Of a DNA stretch of 64,000 nucleotides, positions 8,322-16,318 are shown in pieces. The stretch's first letter is position 1. Each line of letters starts with the position of its first letter. Source of the stretch: Planosporangium mesophilum (GTDB taxonomy: Bacteria > Actinomycetota > Actinomycetes > Mycobacteriales > Micromonosporaceae); assembly GCF_016863255.1 (NCBI RefSeq), contig NZ_BOON01000006.1, positions 124,001 through 188,000 of the forward strand. The letters are read 5' to 3'. Position numbers and translations under genes: made by a program. The notes below the pieces were generated by a model that was not told where the DNA came from, made no database searches, and was given only the letters and a program-made list of their open reading frames with translations.

Positions 8322-8747
8322 ATGTCCGGCGAAGAACTGCTGCGGTCCCGCGGTCTGCGGGTGACCCGGCAGCGCCTTGCCGTGCTCGACGTGCTCGACA
8401 GCGACCACGGACACCTCGACGTGGAGCAGATCACCGCCAAGGTACGCGGCCGGCTGGACTCCGTCTCGGTACAGGCCGTCTACGACGTGCTCGGCGCGCT
8501 GTCCCGCGCCGGCCTCGCGCGGCGGATCGAGCCGGCCGGCGGGCCGGCCCGCTTCGAGCGGCGGACCGGCGACAACCACCACCACATCGTGTGCCGGGGC
8601 TGCGGCGAGATCGCCGACGTCGACTGCGCGGTCGGGGCCGCGCCGTGCCTGAACCCGTCGCAGCTGCACGGGTACGAGCTGGACGAGGCCGAAGTGACGT
8701 TCTGGGGTCTCTGCGCCGGGTGCCAGGCCCGTCGTGCCGAGGACTGA
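8322..8747 (+). CDS. Fur-family repressor, CatR/FurA type
   Basis: 141-residue metal-dependent repressor of the Fur family, closest by motif to the peroxide-responsive CatR/FurA group. Seen: the winged-helix region 'GLRVTRQRLAVLDVL' to 'SVQAVYDVLGALSRAGLARR', then the metal-binding 'GDNHHHIVCRGCGEIADVDC' and a second CxxC ('CAGC') near the C terminus for structural zinc. The ATG at 8322 fits the family N terminus; an earlier ATG-like start at 8292 would add ten untypical residues. The usual partner, a catalase gene, is not next to it; an MpaB-like oxygenase follows instead. No classical Fur box was found. Confidence 0.9.
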   Translation: MSGEELLRSRGLRVTRQRLAVLDVLDSDHGHLDVEQITAKVRGRLDSVSVQAVYDVLGALSRAGLARRIEPAGGPARFERRTGDNHHHIVCRGCGEIADVDCAVGAAPCLNPSQLHGYELDEAEVTFWGLCAGCQARRAED

Positions 8748-8754
8748 TCCGTGG

Positions 8755-8760
8755 CACGCT
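8755..8760 (+). promoter_or_regulatory. Possible -10 hexamer of leaderless transcript
   Basis: CACGCT lies 6 nt before the GTG at 8767. It matches NANNNT spacing, but the first base departs from TANNNT. Confidence 0.3.
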
Positions 8761-8766
8761 GACCCG

Positions 8767-9633
8767 GTGGGCAGCGGCGACGACAACGGCCTCGGGCTGT
8801 TCGGCCCAGGCTCGGTGACCTGGCGGGTGCACTCGGAGCCGATCATCGCGCTGGGCGGCCTCCGGGCCCTGTACCTGCAGCCGGCGCACCCCCGTGCGAT
8901 GGCGGGTGTGGCCCAGAACTCCGACTTCCGGACCGACCCCTGGGGCCGGCTGGCCCGTACCTCGATCTACGTCGCCACGGTGGTGTACGGCACGACCGAG
9001 CAGGCCAACCGTGCCGGCGAGCGGCTGCGCGGGCTGCATGCGCGAATGTGGGCGACCGACCCGCACACCGGGGAGCGCTTCCGCATCGACGAGCCGGACC
9101 TGCTGCGGTGGGTACACGTGACCGAGATCGACTCGTTCCTGACCACCGCCCGACGGGCGGGCGTGGCGCTCACCGACGACGAGGCCGACCGGTACGTCCA
9201 CGAGCAACGACGCGCGGCCGAGCTGGTCGGCCTGGCCGCCGACGAGGTGCCCGGTTCGGTCGCCGAGATCCAGGAGTACTACCGGGAGGTCCTCCCCCGC
9301 CTGCGGATGACCCGGGAGGCGGCGGAGAGCCTGCTGTTCCTGTCCGCGCCGCCGATGCGCTGGGGGCTCGGCTACACCCCGGCACGCGCCGCCTGGCTGG
9401 GGCTGGCGGCGCTCGGGATCGGCCTCCTGCCGCCGTGGGCCCGCAAGCTGTACGGCCTGCCGGCCCTACCGACCACCGACCTGACGGCATCCCTGTCGGC
9501 CCGTGCGCTGCGACTCACCCTGCGGGCCCTACCCCGGAACCTGTTCGAGGGCCCGATCTACAAGTCGGCGATGGCCCGGGCGGCGAGGGCCACCCCGACG
9601 GTCGGCGACCGCTCCACCCCGGGCTCCGCCTGA
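8767..9633 (+). CDS. MpaB/rubber-oxygenase-like (DUF2236) protein
   Basis: 288-residue member of the DUF2236 family, related to latex-clearing protein Lcp and the fungal MpaB oxygenase, which use b-type haem to cleave or oxidise hydrophobic substrates. Seen: 'FGPGSVTWRVHSEPI', 'QPAHPRAMAGVAQ' with a candidate haem-ligand His, 'WGRLARTSIYVATVVYGTT', 'LRWVHVTEIDSFL', and two hydrophobic stretches near the C terminus. The GTG at 8767 is preferred over the ATG at 8734, which would overlap the Fur-family gene, and it has a NANNNT hexamer 6 nt upstream. The substrate is unknown. Lying next to a redox-type Fur repressor hints at a link to haem or oxidative stress, as inference. Confidence 0.82.
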   Translation: MGSGDDNGLGLFGPGSVTWRVHSEPIIALGGLRALYLQPAHPRAMAGVAQNSDFRTDPWGRLARTSIYVATVVYGTTEQANRAGERLRGLHARMWATDPHTGERFRIDEPDLLRWVHVTEIDSFLTTARRAGVALTDDEADRYVHEQRRAAELVGLAADEVPGSVAEIQEYYREVLPRLRMTREAAESLLFLSAPPMRWGLGYTPARAAWLGLAALGIGLLPPWARKLYGLPALPTTDLTASLSARALRLTLRALPRNLFEGPIYKSAMARAARATPTVGDRSTPGSA

Positions 9634-9641
9634 CCGGTCGG

Positions 9642-10484
9642 CTACCCCTCCGGCGCGGACTCCGACGGCCGCTCGATCGCGGCCCACGGCTCACGCTCCG
9701 GGGCGGCCGCACCGGCGGGGCAGGTCCGACGGAAGTCGCACCAGGAACAGATCGGCCCCGGCGTGGTGGGGAACGCCACGTCGGGGTCGGCGCCGGCGGC
9801 CACCGCCTCCTCGGCGTCGATCACGTCCTGCGCGGTCTGCTCCGCCCGGCGCAGGTGCCTGGCCAGGGACTCCTCGGTGTGCTCGTGCGTCGCCACGGTG
9901 CCGGTGGGCAGGTGATGCAGCTCGACCCGGCGGCACCGGCGCCGGAACATCCGCTCCGCCGCGTACGCGTAGAGCGCCAGCGCCCGCGAACCGCGCGCGT
10001 CGTCGCCGTTGAGGTCGCGGCGCCCGGTCTTGTAGTCGACGATCACCAGTTCGTCGCCCACCTCGTCGATGCGGTCGACCCGCCCCGACAGCGCGAGCAC
10101 CGTGGTGGGCGCGCCGACCGTCCGCTCCACCCCGAGCGGCTCGGCCGCCGGGTCGAGGCCCTCGACGTAGGTCTCCAACCACCCCAACGCCCGCTGGAAC
10201 GCCTGCTGCTCCTGCTCGTCGTCCCGGTAGCCCTCACGCACCCAGGTGGCGCGCAGAAGCCTCGGCAGGGCCGCCGTGGTGCGCTCGGGGGCGGCCAGCC
10301 CGAACCAGTTCTTCAGGGCGCTGTGCACGCTCGCGCCCAGCGAGTTGTGGGCCCAGGGCGGCCCCCTCCGCGGCGCGGGCCGGTCGACGTAGACGTACCG
10401 GTAGCGGCGCGGGCAGTCCTCGTACGTGCCGAGCCGGCTCGGCGTACAGCTGAACAGCCGCCGGGGCGGGGCAAAAAGCCCCAT
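9642..10484 (-). CDS. RecB/Cas4-like PD-(D/E)XK nuclease
   Basis: 280-residue exonuclease-like protein with the RecB nuclease fold. Seen: 'YEDCPRRYRYVYVD' at the N terminus, 'SGRVDRIDEVGDELVIVDYKTG' region carrying the catalytic D...DYK motif near residue 150, a C-terminal 'CSWCDFRRTC'. The one N-terminal and three C-terminal cysteines match the iron-sulfur cluster of Cas4, AddB and related enzymes. It is a stand-alone gene without CRISPR or helicase partners and resembles the housekeeping 'RecB family exonuclease' of actinobacteria. Start ATG 10484 is taken because conserved sequence begins soon after; upstream in-frame extension to 10814 overlaps the divergent gene. Confidence 0.85.
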   Translation of the reverse strand: MGLFAPPRRLFSCTPSRLGTYEDCPRRYRYVYVDRPAPRRGPPWAHNSLGASVHSALKNWFGLAAPERTTAALPRLLRATWVREGYRDDEQEQQAFQRALGWLETYVEGLDPAAEPLGVERTVGAPTTVLALSGRVDRIDEVGDELVIVDYKTGRRDLNGDDARGSRALALYAYAAERMFRRRCRRVELHHLPTGTVATHEHTEESLARHLRRAEQTAQDVIDAEEAVAAGADPDVAFPTTPGPICSWCDFRRTCPAGAAAPEREPWAAIERPSESAPEG

Positions 10485-10641
10485 CTGCCCGTCTTGCTCG
10501 TTAGGGTGGGCCGGGGTGGACGAACGGGTCGGCCGCTGTGTAGGCACATGACGATCCTGCCACCCGGGTGCGACACTTGTCCGACGCGCTATGGAGGCGC
10601 GGCCGGCCAGCACGACAGGCCGGCGGGCGCCGGGAGGTCTG

Positions 10642-10932
10642 ATGGGGTTCATGCGATGGCTGCGCGGAGGTGACGAGGGCTCCAGCGCCACGAGCGCGGT
10701 CTCCGCGGGCCTTGCCGAGATCGACGGGCTGTTCCGGCCGTCGAAGCACAAGCAGACCGAGCACGTCGAGGAGCAGAAGCGCCGCCGGGTCGACGTGGCC
10801 GCCGCCGGCGGCATCGACCTCGAGCGTGGGGTGGCGGTGATCCGGGCCCCGCGAGCGGACCAGCCAGCAGTACAGGACTCACCAGCCGGCGGCGGTCAGC
10901 CGGTACGGACCGGCGAAGATCAGCCCAGGTAG
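10642..10932 (+). CDS. Small conserved hypothetical, DUF6191-like
   Basis: 96-residue basic protein with the motif 'LAEIDGLFRPSKHKQTEHVE' followed by 'EQKRRRVDVAAAGGIDLERG'. This resembles a small actinomycete family annotated DUF6191. No membrane helix is clear. Start ATG 10642 has CGGGAGGT 4 nt upstream. Its 3' end overlaps the convergent MarC gene by 13 bp. Confidence 0.68.
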   Translation: MGFMRWLRGGDEGSSATSAVSAGLAEIDGLFRPSKHKQTEHVEEQKRRRVDVAAAGGIDLERGVAVIRAPRADQPAVQDSPAGGGQPVRTGEDQPR

Positions 10933-11531
10933 GACCGGACGAACGCGGCCACCGCGTCCGCGATCAACTGCACCGCGATCGCGGCGACCAGGAGACCGGC
11001 GATGCGGGTCAGCACCTCGATGCCGCTGGGGCGCAGGATCCGCACGATGATCCCGGAGAACCGCAGCGCCAGCCAGACCAGCAGCAGTACCACGGCCATC
11101 CCCAGCGCGATGGCGGCGAAGTCGCCGGCGGTGTGCGCCCGCCGTACGAACAGCATCGTCGCCACGATGGCGCCCGGACCGGCCAGCAGCGGCGTTCCCA
11201 GCGGCACCAGGGCGATGTTCGAGGTCGCCTGCTGAGAAGACGGGTCGTCGGCCTTGCCGGTCAGCAGTTCCAGCGCGACCAGCAGGAGCAGCAGCCCACC
11301 CGCGCCCTGCAAGGCAGGCAGGCCGATGCCGAGATAGCCCAGGATCTGGTACCCGGCGACCGCGAAGAACGCGATGACGCCGCCGGCCAGCGCCACGGCC
11401 TGCCAGGCGGCCCGCTTGCGCTCGCGCGCCGGCTGCCTGCCCGTCAACGCGAGGAAGATCGGGACCATACCGGGCGGGTCCATGATCACAAAGAGCGTGA
11501 CCAGGGCCTCGCCGAACAGCTTCGCGTTCAT
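10920..11531 (-). CDS. MarC-family integral membrane protein
   Basis: 203-residue MarC family protein, six predicted helices. Seen: 'EALVTLFVIMDPPGMVPIFLALT' region at the N terminus with the family DPPG motif, 'LVPLGTPLLAGPGAI' in the middle, 'RIAGLLVAAIAVQLIADA' near the end. MarC was once linked to multidrug resistance but that has been withdrawn; transport substrate is unknown. Its ATG overlaps the stop of the PHP phosphatase gene (ATGA), so the two are translationally coupled. Confidence 0.92.
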   Translation of the reverse strand: MNAKLFGEALVTLFVIMDPPGMVPIFLALTGRQPARERKRAAWQAVALAGGVIAFFAVAGYQILGYLGIGLPALQGAGGLLLLLVALELLTGKADDPSSQQATSNIALVPLGTPLLAGPGAIVATMLFVRRAHTAGDFAAIALGMAVVLLLVWLALRFSGIIVRILRPSGIEVLTRIAGLLVAAIAVQLIADAVAAFVRSYLG

Positions 11532-12376
11532 CGCAGCGGGCCGTAGCCTTTCGCGGCGCCGACGATCCGCTCGTACACGTCCGGCGCGGTCGTGTACGCG
11601 CCGAGCGGCACGGTCTTGTTGGTGCCGTGGAAGTCGCTGGAGCCGGTGACGACGAGCCCGAGGTCGGCGGCGAGCGCCCGGACGTACGCCCGCTCGGCGG
11701 GCGAGTGGTCGTCGTGGTCGGCCTCCAGCCCGAACAGGCCGGCCGCCGCCATCTCCGCGATGACGGCGTCGGGCACGATCCGGCCGCGCTTGGTGGCGTG
11801 CGGGTGGGCGAACACCGTCACCCCGCCCGCGTCGCGTACCAGCCGCAGCGCGTCGAACACGTCGAGGTCGTGCTTGGGCAGGCGGTACCGCTCTCCCAGC
11901 AGGTGCGGGGCGAACGCCTCGGAGACGCTCGCCGCCATCCCGCGCCGGATGAGCGCCTGGGCCAGGTGCGGCCGGCCGACCGTACCGCCGGCCGCGTAGC
12001 GGACGATCTCCTCCCAGGTGACGTCGATGCCGTCCGCGCGCATGAGGTCGACCATCCGCTGCGCGCGCCGCTCGCGGTCGGAGCGCACCGCGGCCAGCGC
12101 CTCGCACAGCGCCGGGTCGTCCGGGTCGAACAGGTACGCGAGCAGGTGCAGCGCGGTGGTCTGGTCCGGGCCGTACCACCGGCAGGACAGTTCGGCTCCG
12201 GGTACCAGCGTCAGCCCCGCCGGCAGCGCCGCCCGGGCCGGTTCCCAACCGCCCGTGGTGTCGTGGTCGGTGAGCGCGATGACGTCCAGCCCGGCGGCGG
12301 CTGCCGCCGTCATGAGCTCTGCCGGGCTCAGCGTGCCGTCGCTGGCGATGGAGTGGGTGTGCAGGTCAATTCGCAT
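11528..12376 (-). CDS. PHP-domain phosphoesterase (YciV/TrpH-like)
   Basis: 282-residue PHP-domain enzyme. Relatives hydrolyse 3',5'-nucleoside bisphosphates or trim RNA 5' ends. Seen: the metal motifs 'DLHTHSIASDGT', 'IALTDHDTTGG', 'PGAELSC', 'FAHPHATKRG' and 'GSSDFHG', all in the family order. ATG 12376 gives the canonical 'MRIDLHTHS' start. Coupled to the downstream MarC gene by an ATGA overlap. Confidence 0.92.
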   Translation of the reverse strand: MRIDLHTHSIASDGTLSPAELMTAAAAAGLDVIALTDHDTTGGWEPARAALPAGLTLVPGAELSCRWYGPDQTTALHLLAYLFDPDDPALCEALAAVRSDRERRAQRMVDLMRADGIDVTWEEIVRYAAGGTVGRPHLAQALIRRGMAASVSEAFAPHLLGERYRLPKHDLDVFDALRLVRDAGGVTVFAHPHATKRGRIVPDAVIAEMAAAGLFGLEADHDDHSPAERAYVRALAADLGLVVTGSSDFHGTNKTVPLGAYTTAPDVYERIVGAAKGYGPLR

Positions 12377-12512
12377 CAAACCCGACGGTACGGTATCGGC
12401 CGCCCGACCGGTCACGTACCTGCCGGTGCCACCACCATCCAGCGCTCCGATGTGGACGGCACCGGCCCACGGAAAGGTTGTCAGGAGGAGAAACGAATCT
12501 TCGATCGCCCGG

Positions 12513-13322
12513 TCAGGTGCCGTCTTCCTCGCCGTACTCGCCCTCGGCCACCCGACCCAACCTGGCCTCGACCGCCTCGGGCTCGTACATCTCCTCGACG
12601 ATGCGCAGGTACAACTCGTTCGGGTTGGGCAGGTTCTCGACCTTGCGCAGCGCCTGGTCCTGGCCTGCGGACTCCAGTTCGAACGTGCCGTACTTGAGGA
12701 GCCTGCCCAGCGGCGACTGTACGTACTTCATGTCGGTGACGCGGACCAGCGGCATCATCGCGACGTTGCGGGTGATGATGCCGCTGATGACCATCACCCG
12801 CTTGTTGGTGAGGATGAACCGGTCGAACCACCAGTCGCCGATGCGCCAGCCGATCCAGAGCAGGACCAGGAGCCAGAGCACGATGACGATGGTGACGCCG
12901 CTGGGGATGTTCTTCTTGGCCAGGTACCCGGTGGCGTACCCCATCAGCAGGGTTGCCGCCAGGCCGATGCCGATCTCCTTGCCGAGCTCGATCCAGTGCC
13001 GCTTCCACTCGCCCCGGAACTTCTCCGTGGGGAACAGGTACCGCTGAACCACCCCGCTCGGCTCGTCCTCGAGCGGCATGACGCGCTTGGTGGTCAACAG
13101 CGGCGGCGGTGCGGACTCCCCTCGCAGGCCGGCCAGTTCCTCCTCGGTGAGGGGAAGCGGTTCGTCGACCACGTAGTAGGCGCCACCCGAGGCGGCCCCG
13201 CCGTACCCACCCGACATCGTCGACGACGGATCGTCCCCGGGCGGTCGCGAGAACTGCTCGGTGTCCTGGTCCTGCCAGCGGCGGGGAGGCTCGTCCCCGT
13301 CCGGTGGTTGCGGCGTCGTCAT
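12513..13322 (-). CDS. Membrane protein with bacterial PH domain
   Basis: 269 residues: an acidic, proline-rich cytosolic N terminus of about 115, two helices ('IGIGLAATLLMGYATGYLA' and 'VTIVIVLWLLVLLWIGW'), then a bacterial pleckstrin-like (bPH2/DUF304) domain with 'RFILTNKRVMVISGIITRNV' and 'LVRVTDMKYVQSPLGRLLKYG'. The family probably senses or organises membranes; no enzymatic role is known. A 52-residue membrane peptide gene lies immediately upstream, 2 bp away. Confidence 0.87.
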   Translation of the reverse strand: MTTPQPPDGDEPPRRWQDQDTEQFSRPPGDDPSSTMSGGYGGAASGGAYYVVDEPLPLTEEELAGLRGESAPPPLLTTKRVMPLEDEPSGVVQRYLFPTEKFRGEWKRHWIELGKEIGIGLAATLLMGYATGYLAKKNIPSGVTIVIVLWLLVLLWIGWRIGDWWFDRFILTNKRVMVISGIITRNVAMMPLVRVTDMKYVQSPLGRLLKYGTFELESAGQDQALRKVENLPNPNELYLRIVEEMYEPEAVEARLGRVAEGEYGEEDGT

Positions 13323-13324
13323 CG

Positions 13325-13483
13325 CTAGCTGACGAGCCTGGTGAAGAAGTCGCCGAAGCCCGTGCCTATGTCCACGATCCCGCTACCGATGGACTTCACG
13401 ACCATGGCCGCCGAGGCCGGACGATAGGCCACAAAGAACACTAGAAAAGCGATGGAAGCCCAGGTGAGGACCTTTTTGACCAT
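13325..13483 (-). CDS. 52-residue single-pass membrane protein
   Basis: A short reading frame starting 'MVKKVLTWASIAFLVFFVAY', one helix followed by a Gly/Ala-containing amphipathic tail that ends 'FGDFFTRLVS'. I recognise this as a widespread small actinobacterial membrane protein of unknown role. A GGAAGG ribosome site lies 8 nt before the ATG. Its stop is 2 bp upstream of the PH-domain gene start, so the two form a unit. Confidence 0.8.
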   Translation of the reverse strand: MVKKVLTWASIAFLVFFVAYRPASAAMVVKSIGSGIVDIGTGFGDFFTRLVS

Positions 13484-13607
13484 CTCGGGCCTTCCCTCTC
13501 CCCACGGCCTCGGTGTCGCGCCGCGGCCAACTCACGGTATCAGTTATGTGCCTTTGGGTGAATGTCGCTCATCCATCCGGTCAGAACTTGATCCTAATGG
13601 GGCCGCG

Positions 13608-14279
13608 CTATGCAGAGCCATGGAGATAGGGCGATGGGGCACCGAAAACGAGCTCACTCGGCCGGGACTCCACCAGATCGCACAGCGACAGATCCTCGGC
13701 TACCAGGTACCCGGAGGACGAGGGCCAGGCCACGGCGTACAGCCACATGCCCCTGGCCTCGCCCACGTACGCCGACCGGTCGTCGGCGGACTTCACCGAC
13801 CACAGTGGCGTGGGCCAGCCCGCCGCCCGTACCTTCGCGTGCGCCGGCGCCCCGTCCCGCGCGCCCTCCAGGAACGGCCCCGGATCCGGGCCGGGGATGC
13901 CGGCGAACCGGGCACCCAGCCCGACCCCGGGCTCCTCGGCCACCAGGACGATGTCGGCGGGGCCGCGGTCGATCGGCGCCGGCCCGCTGCACGCCAGCAC
14001 GGTCGCCCGTACCCCGGACCGGCAGTCGCCGGCCCAGCCGACCCCGGTCACCATCCATCCCGTGGGTAACGGCCACAACCCCCACAGCGGAGTCGGCGCG
14101 CCACTCGCACTACCCGTGGCCACCTTGGCGACGACCGACTCGAGGATCTGGGCGTTGATGTGCTCGGTGACGTGCAGTGGCAGTACCGGCCCGTCGACGT
14201 CGCAGCGCCAGCTGCTGTTCATGAGATCGGGCGGTCGTACCCGACCGCCACATCTGGGACAGCTAACGGCGATGCCCAT
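13608..14279 (-). CDS. DUF6758-like zinc-ribbon protein
   Basis: 223-residue actinomycete protein. The N terminus carries a zinc ribbon, 'CPRCGGRVRPPDLMNSSWRC', with CxxC and one further Cys. The body has several aromatic glycine-rich segments ('WGLWPLPTGWMVTGVGWAGD', 'MWLYAVAWPSSSGYLV') that look like a beta-rich fold. It corresponds to a family annotated DUF6758, function unknown. The ATG at 14279 places the ribbon at the very N terminus, as in homologues. Confidence 0.75.
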   Translation of the reverse strand: MGIAVSCPRCGGRVRPPDLMNSSWRCDVDGPVLPLHVTEHINAQILESVVAKVATGSASGAPTPLWGLWPLPTGWMVTGVGWAGDCRSGVRATVLACSGPAPIDRGPADIVLVAEEPGVGLGARFAGIPGPDPGPFLEGARDGAPAHAKVRAAGWPTPLWSVKSADDRSAYVGEARGMWLYAVAWPSSSGYLVAEDLSLCDLVESRPSELVFGAPSPYLHGSA

Positions 14280-14382
14280 GTGACTACGGTGCGTCGTCGT
14301 CACCGGGCAGTCAAGCCGGTTGGCAAAGGTGGCTCGGACTGATTTGCCCCAGTAGGGGATCTCGGGCGGAAACCCGCCGTCA

Positions 14383-15009
14383 TCACCCCGGCGCGGCGTG
14401 CGCCCGCACCCAGGCGTGCATGGCGATGCCGCTGGCCACACCGGCGTTGATGGAGCGGGTCGAACCGTACTGCGCGATGGAGTAGACCTGGTCGCAGGCG
14501 TTCCGGGCCGCATCGGACAGCCCCGGGCCCTCCTGGCCGAAGATCAGGACGCAGCGGCGCGGCAGGACCACCGACTCCAGCGGGTACGCCCCCGGCAGGT
14601 TGTCGATGCCGACCACCGGCAGCCCCCCGGCGTGTGCCCAGCCGACCAGATCGGTGATCGTCTCGTGGTGGCGCACATGCTGGTAGCGATCGGTGACCAT
14701 CGCGCCCCGGCGGTTCCAGCGGCGGCGGCCCACGATGTGCACCTCGGCCGCCATGAACGCGTTCGCGTTGCGGACCACCGTGCCGATGTTCAGGTCGTGC
14801 TGCCAGTTCTCGATCGCGACGTGGAAGTCGTGGCGGCGGGCGTCGAGATCGGCCACGATCGCGTCGACACGCCAGTACCGGTACCGGTCGACGACGTTGC
14901 GGCGGTCGCCCCGCGCGAGCAGCTCCGGGTCGTAGCGCGGATCCGTCGGCCACGGACCCACCCACGGCCCGACCCCGACCTCGAACTCGACCTCGACGTC
15001 CTCACTCAC
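14383..15009 (-). CDS. SpoU/TrmH-family RNA 2'-O-methyltransferase
   Basis: 208-residue SPOUT methyltransferase that would methylate a ribose 2'-OH of tRNA or rRNA using SAM. Seen: motif 1 'NWQHDLNIGTVVRNANAF', motif 2 'VLIFGQEGPGLSD', motif 3 'STRSINAGVASGIAMHAW', which form the SAM knot. An N-terminal extension of about 50 residues contains 'DRYRYWRVDAIVADLDARRH'. Which RNA is modified cannot be told. The GTG at 15009 has no ribosome site. Confidence 0.9.
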   Translation of the reverse strand: MSEDVEVEFEVGVGPWVGPWPTDPRYDPELLARGDRRNVVDRYRYWRVDAIVADLDARRHDFHVAIENWQHDLNIGTVVRNANAFMAAEVHIVGRRRWNRRGAMVTDRYQHVRHHETITDLVGWAHAGGLPVVGIDNLPGAYPLESVVLPRRCVLIFGQEGPGLSDAARNACDQVYSIAQYGSTRSINAGVASGIAMHAWVRAHAAPG

Positions 15010-15028
15010 GACAAGGAAAGGTACGGGC

Positions 15029-15505
15029 TCAGACGGCCAGCGCGAGCGCCAGGTCGGCGAGGAAGCGCTGTTCGGCGAGGGTGACCCAGCCGTGCGGCCG
15101 CCCCGCGGAACAGACCGTGGTCGCGATCTCCACCAGCCAGTCCCGGTAGGCGTCGGCGTCCGAACCGGCGACGCGTCTGGCGAGGGTACGGGCGGCCGCC
15201 CGGCAATCGGTCAGTACGCTGACCATGGCCGATCTCGGGTCGGCGAACTCCCGCGGATCGACGTCGCCGGCCCGTTCGGCGTAGATCGCCGCCACCACGT
15301 CGTGCGGCAGGCGGCTCGGCGAGGCCCGGCCGGCGGCGATCGCCTCGATCCCGGCGAGGCCCTCGCCGACGGTGTGCCGGGCGTCCTCGGGCCGGACCGC
15401 CGTGGCGGCGATCAGGACCCGGCCGGGCAGGCGGACCAGGAGGTCCCACTCGGCCGGCGGAAACGGCAGCGCGATGGGTGAGCGGCTCGTTGAATGGTGC
15501 GACAT
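15029..15505 (-). CDS. Conserved hypothetical protein
   Basis: 158-residue soluble, alanine-rich, probably helical protein. Starts 'MSHHSTSRSPIALPFPPAEW', later 'VRLPGRVLIAATAVRPEDA'. I do not recognise a named family. The second half has regularly spaced aromatic and acidic residues ('ADAYRDWLVEIATTVC'). Start ATG 15505 is supported by GGGAGGGTCGTC just upstream. It follows the MaoC gene on the same strand after about 70 bp and precedes the SpoU methyltransferase by 19 bp. Confidence 0.65.
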   Translation of the reverse strand: MSHHSTSRSPIALPFPPAEWDLLVRLPGRVLIAATAVRPEDARHTVGEGLAGIEAIAAGRASPSRLPHDVVAAIYAERAGDVDPREFADPRSAMVSVLTDCRAAARTLARRVAGSDADAYRDWLVEIATTVCSAGRPHGWVTLAEQRFLADLALALAV

Positions 15506-15576
15506 GACGACCCTCCCAGGCTCAGCATAAGCGCGCCCGAAACCATGATCGTCACAAGCCGACCGGTGATCCATGA

Positions 15577-16077
15577 TCAGGAGGAGGGCCGGGGCTCCGG
15601 GAAGCTCGGCTGCTCCGGGCCGGCGAACTCCTTCTTGGGCACCATGACCCGGCGCCGGAACACGCAGACCAGGGTGCCGTCCTGCTTGTAACCCCGGGTC
15701 TCCACGCTGACCACGCCGCGGTCGGGCTTCGAGCCGGACTCCCGCTTGTCGAGCACCGTCGTCTCGCCGTAGATGGTGTCTCCGTGGAACGTCGGGGCGA
15801 CGTGGCGCAGCGACTCGACCTCGAGGTTGGCGATCGCCTTGCCCGACACGTCCGGAACCGACATGCCCAGCAGGATCGAGTAGATGTAGTTGCCGACGAC
15901 CACGTTGCGCTTGAAATGGGTCGACGTCTCGGCATAGTGGGCGTCGATGTGCAACGGGTGGTGGTTCATCGTCAACAGGCAGAACAGGTGGTCGTCGTAC
16001 TCGGTGACCGTCTTGCCGGGCCAGTGCCGGTAGACCGCCCCGACCTCGAACTCCTCGAAGTACCGACCGAACTGCAT
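15577..16077 (-). CDS. MaoC-family dehydratase, candidate mesaconyl-CoA hydratase
   Basis: 166-residue hot-dog fold hydratase that adds or removes water on a CoA-bound enoyl substrate. Seen: 'YFEEFEVGAVYRHWPGKTVT', 'NHHPLHIDAHYAE' with the catalytic D/H motif, 'GNYIYSILLGMSVPDVSGKA'. I associate this family with the Streptomyces cluster around ccr-meaA that also holds a CitE-like lyase and an acyl-CoA dehydrogenase; both partners occur in this window but far away. Function as mesaconyl-CoA hydratase is inference. A TTACC-N4-GGTAA palindrome lies 31 bp upstream. Confidence 0.85.
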   Translation of the reverse strand: MQFGRYFEEFEVGAVYRHWPGKTVTEYDDHLFCLLTMNHHPLHIDAHYAETSTHFKRNVVVGNYIYSILLGMSVPDVSGKAIANLEVESLRHVAPTFHGDTIYGETTVLDKRESGSKPDRGVVSVETRGYKQDGTLVCVFRRRVMVPKKEFAGPEQPSFPEPRPSS

Positions 16078-16108
16078 TTCCGACCCCTTCCCCTCGTCCG
16101 AGCTGACA

Positions 16109-16122
16109 TTACCGGTTGGTAA
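16109..16122. promoter_or_regulatory. TTACC-N4-GGTAA operator before maoC gene
   Basis: TTACCGGTTGGTAA, perfect 5-bp arms around a 4-base centre, 31 bp before the MaoC start codon. The same arms recur at 25449 and, diverged, at 22271. A TetR-family repressor site is the likeliest reading. Confidence 0.55.
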
Positions 16123-16250
16123 CCAAGCTGGACACGGAGACGTCGACCACAGAAAGCAATGAACGGCGGGGCCCTCCCCGGCGCCCGCCGCCCACGCTCT
16201 GTTGCGGAGAATTGTGCCGGGGCCCGCAACGCTGCGTACAGAGACGGGCG

Positions 16251-16270
16251 TCACAGTTACCAAATTGTGA
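16251..16270. promoter_or_regulatory. TCACA-N10-TGTGA inverted repeat
   Basis: Arms TCACA/TGTGA with further matching TT/AA inside, 48 bp before the GTG at 16319 in the 240-bp gap between the divergent MaoC and secreted-protein genes. It may be an operator; the regulator is unknown. Confidence 0.28.
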
Positions 16271-16318
16271 GCCTAACGGGGCTGGTACCAGGAATTCACG
16301 GAAAGTCGATTACAAGAA

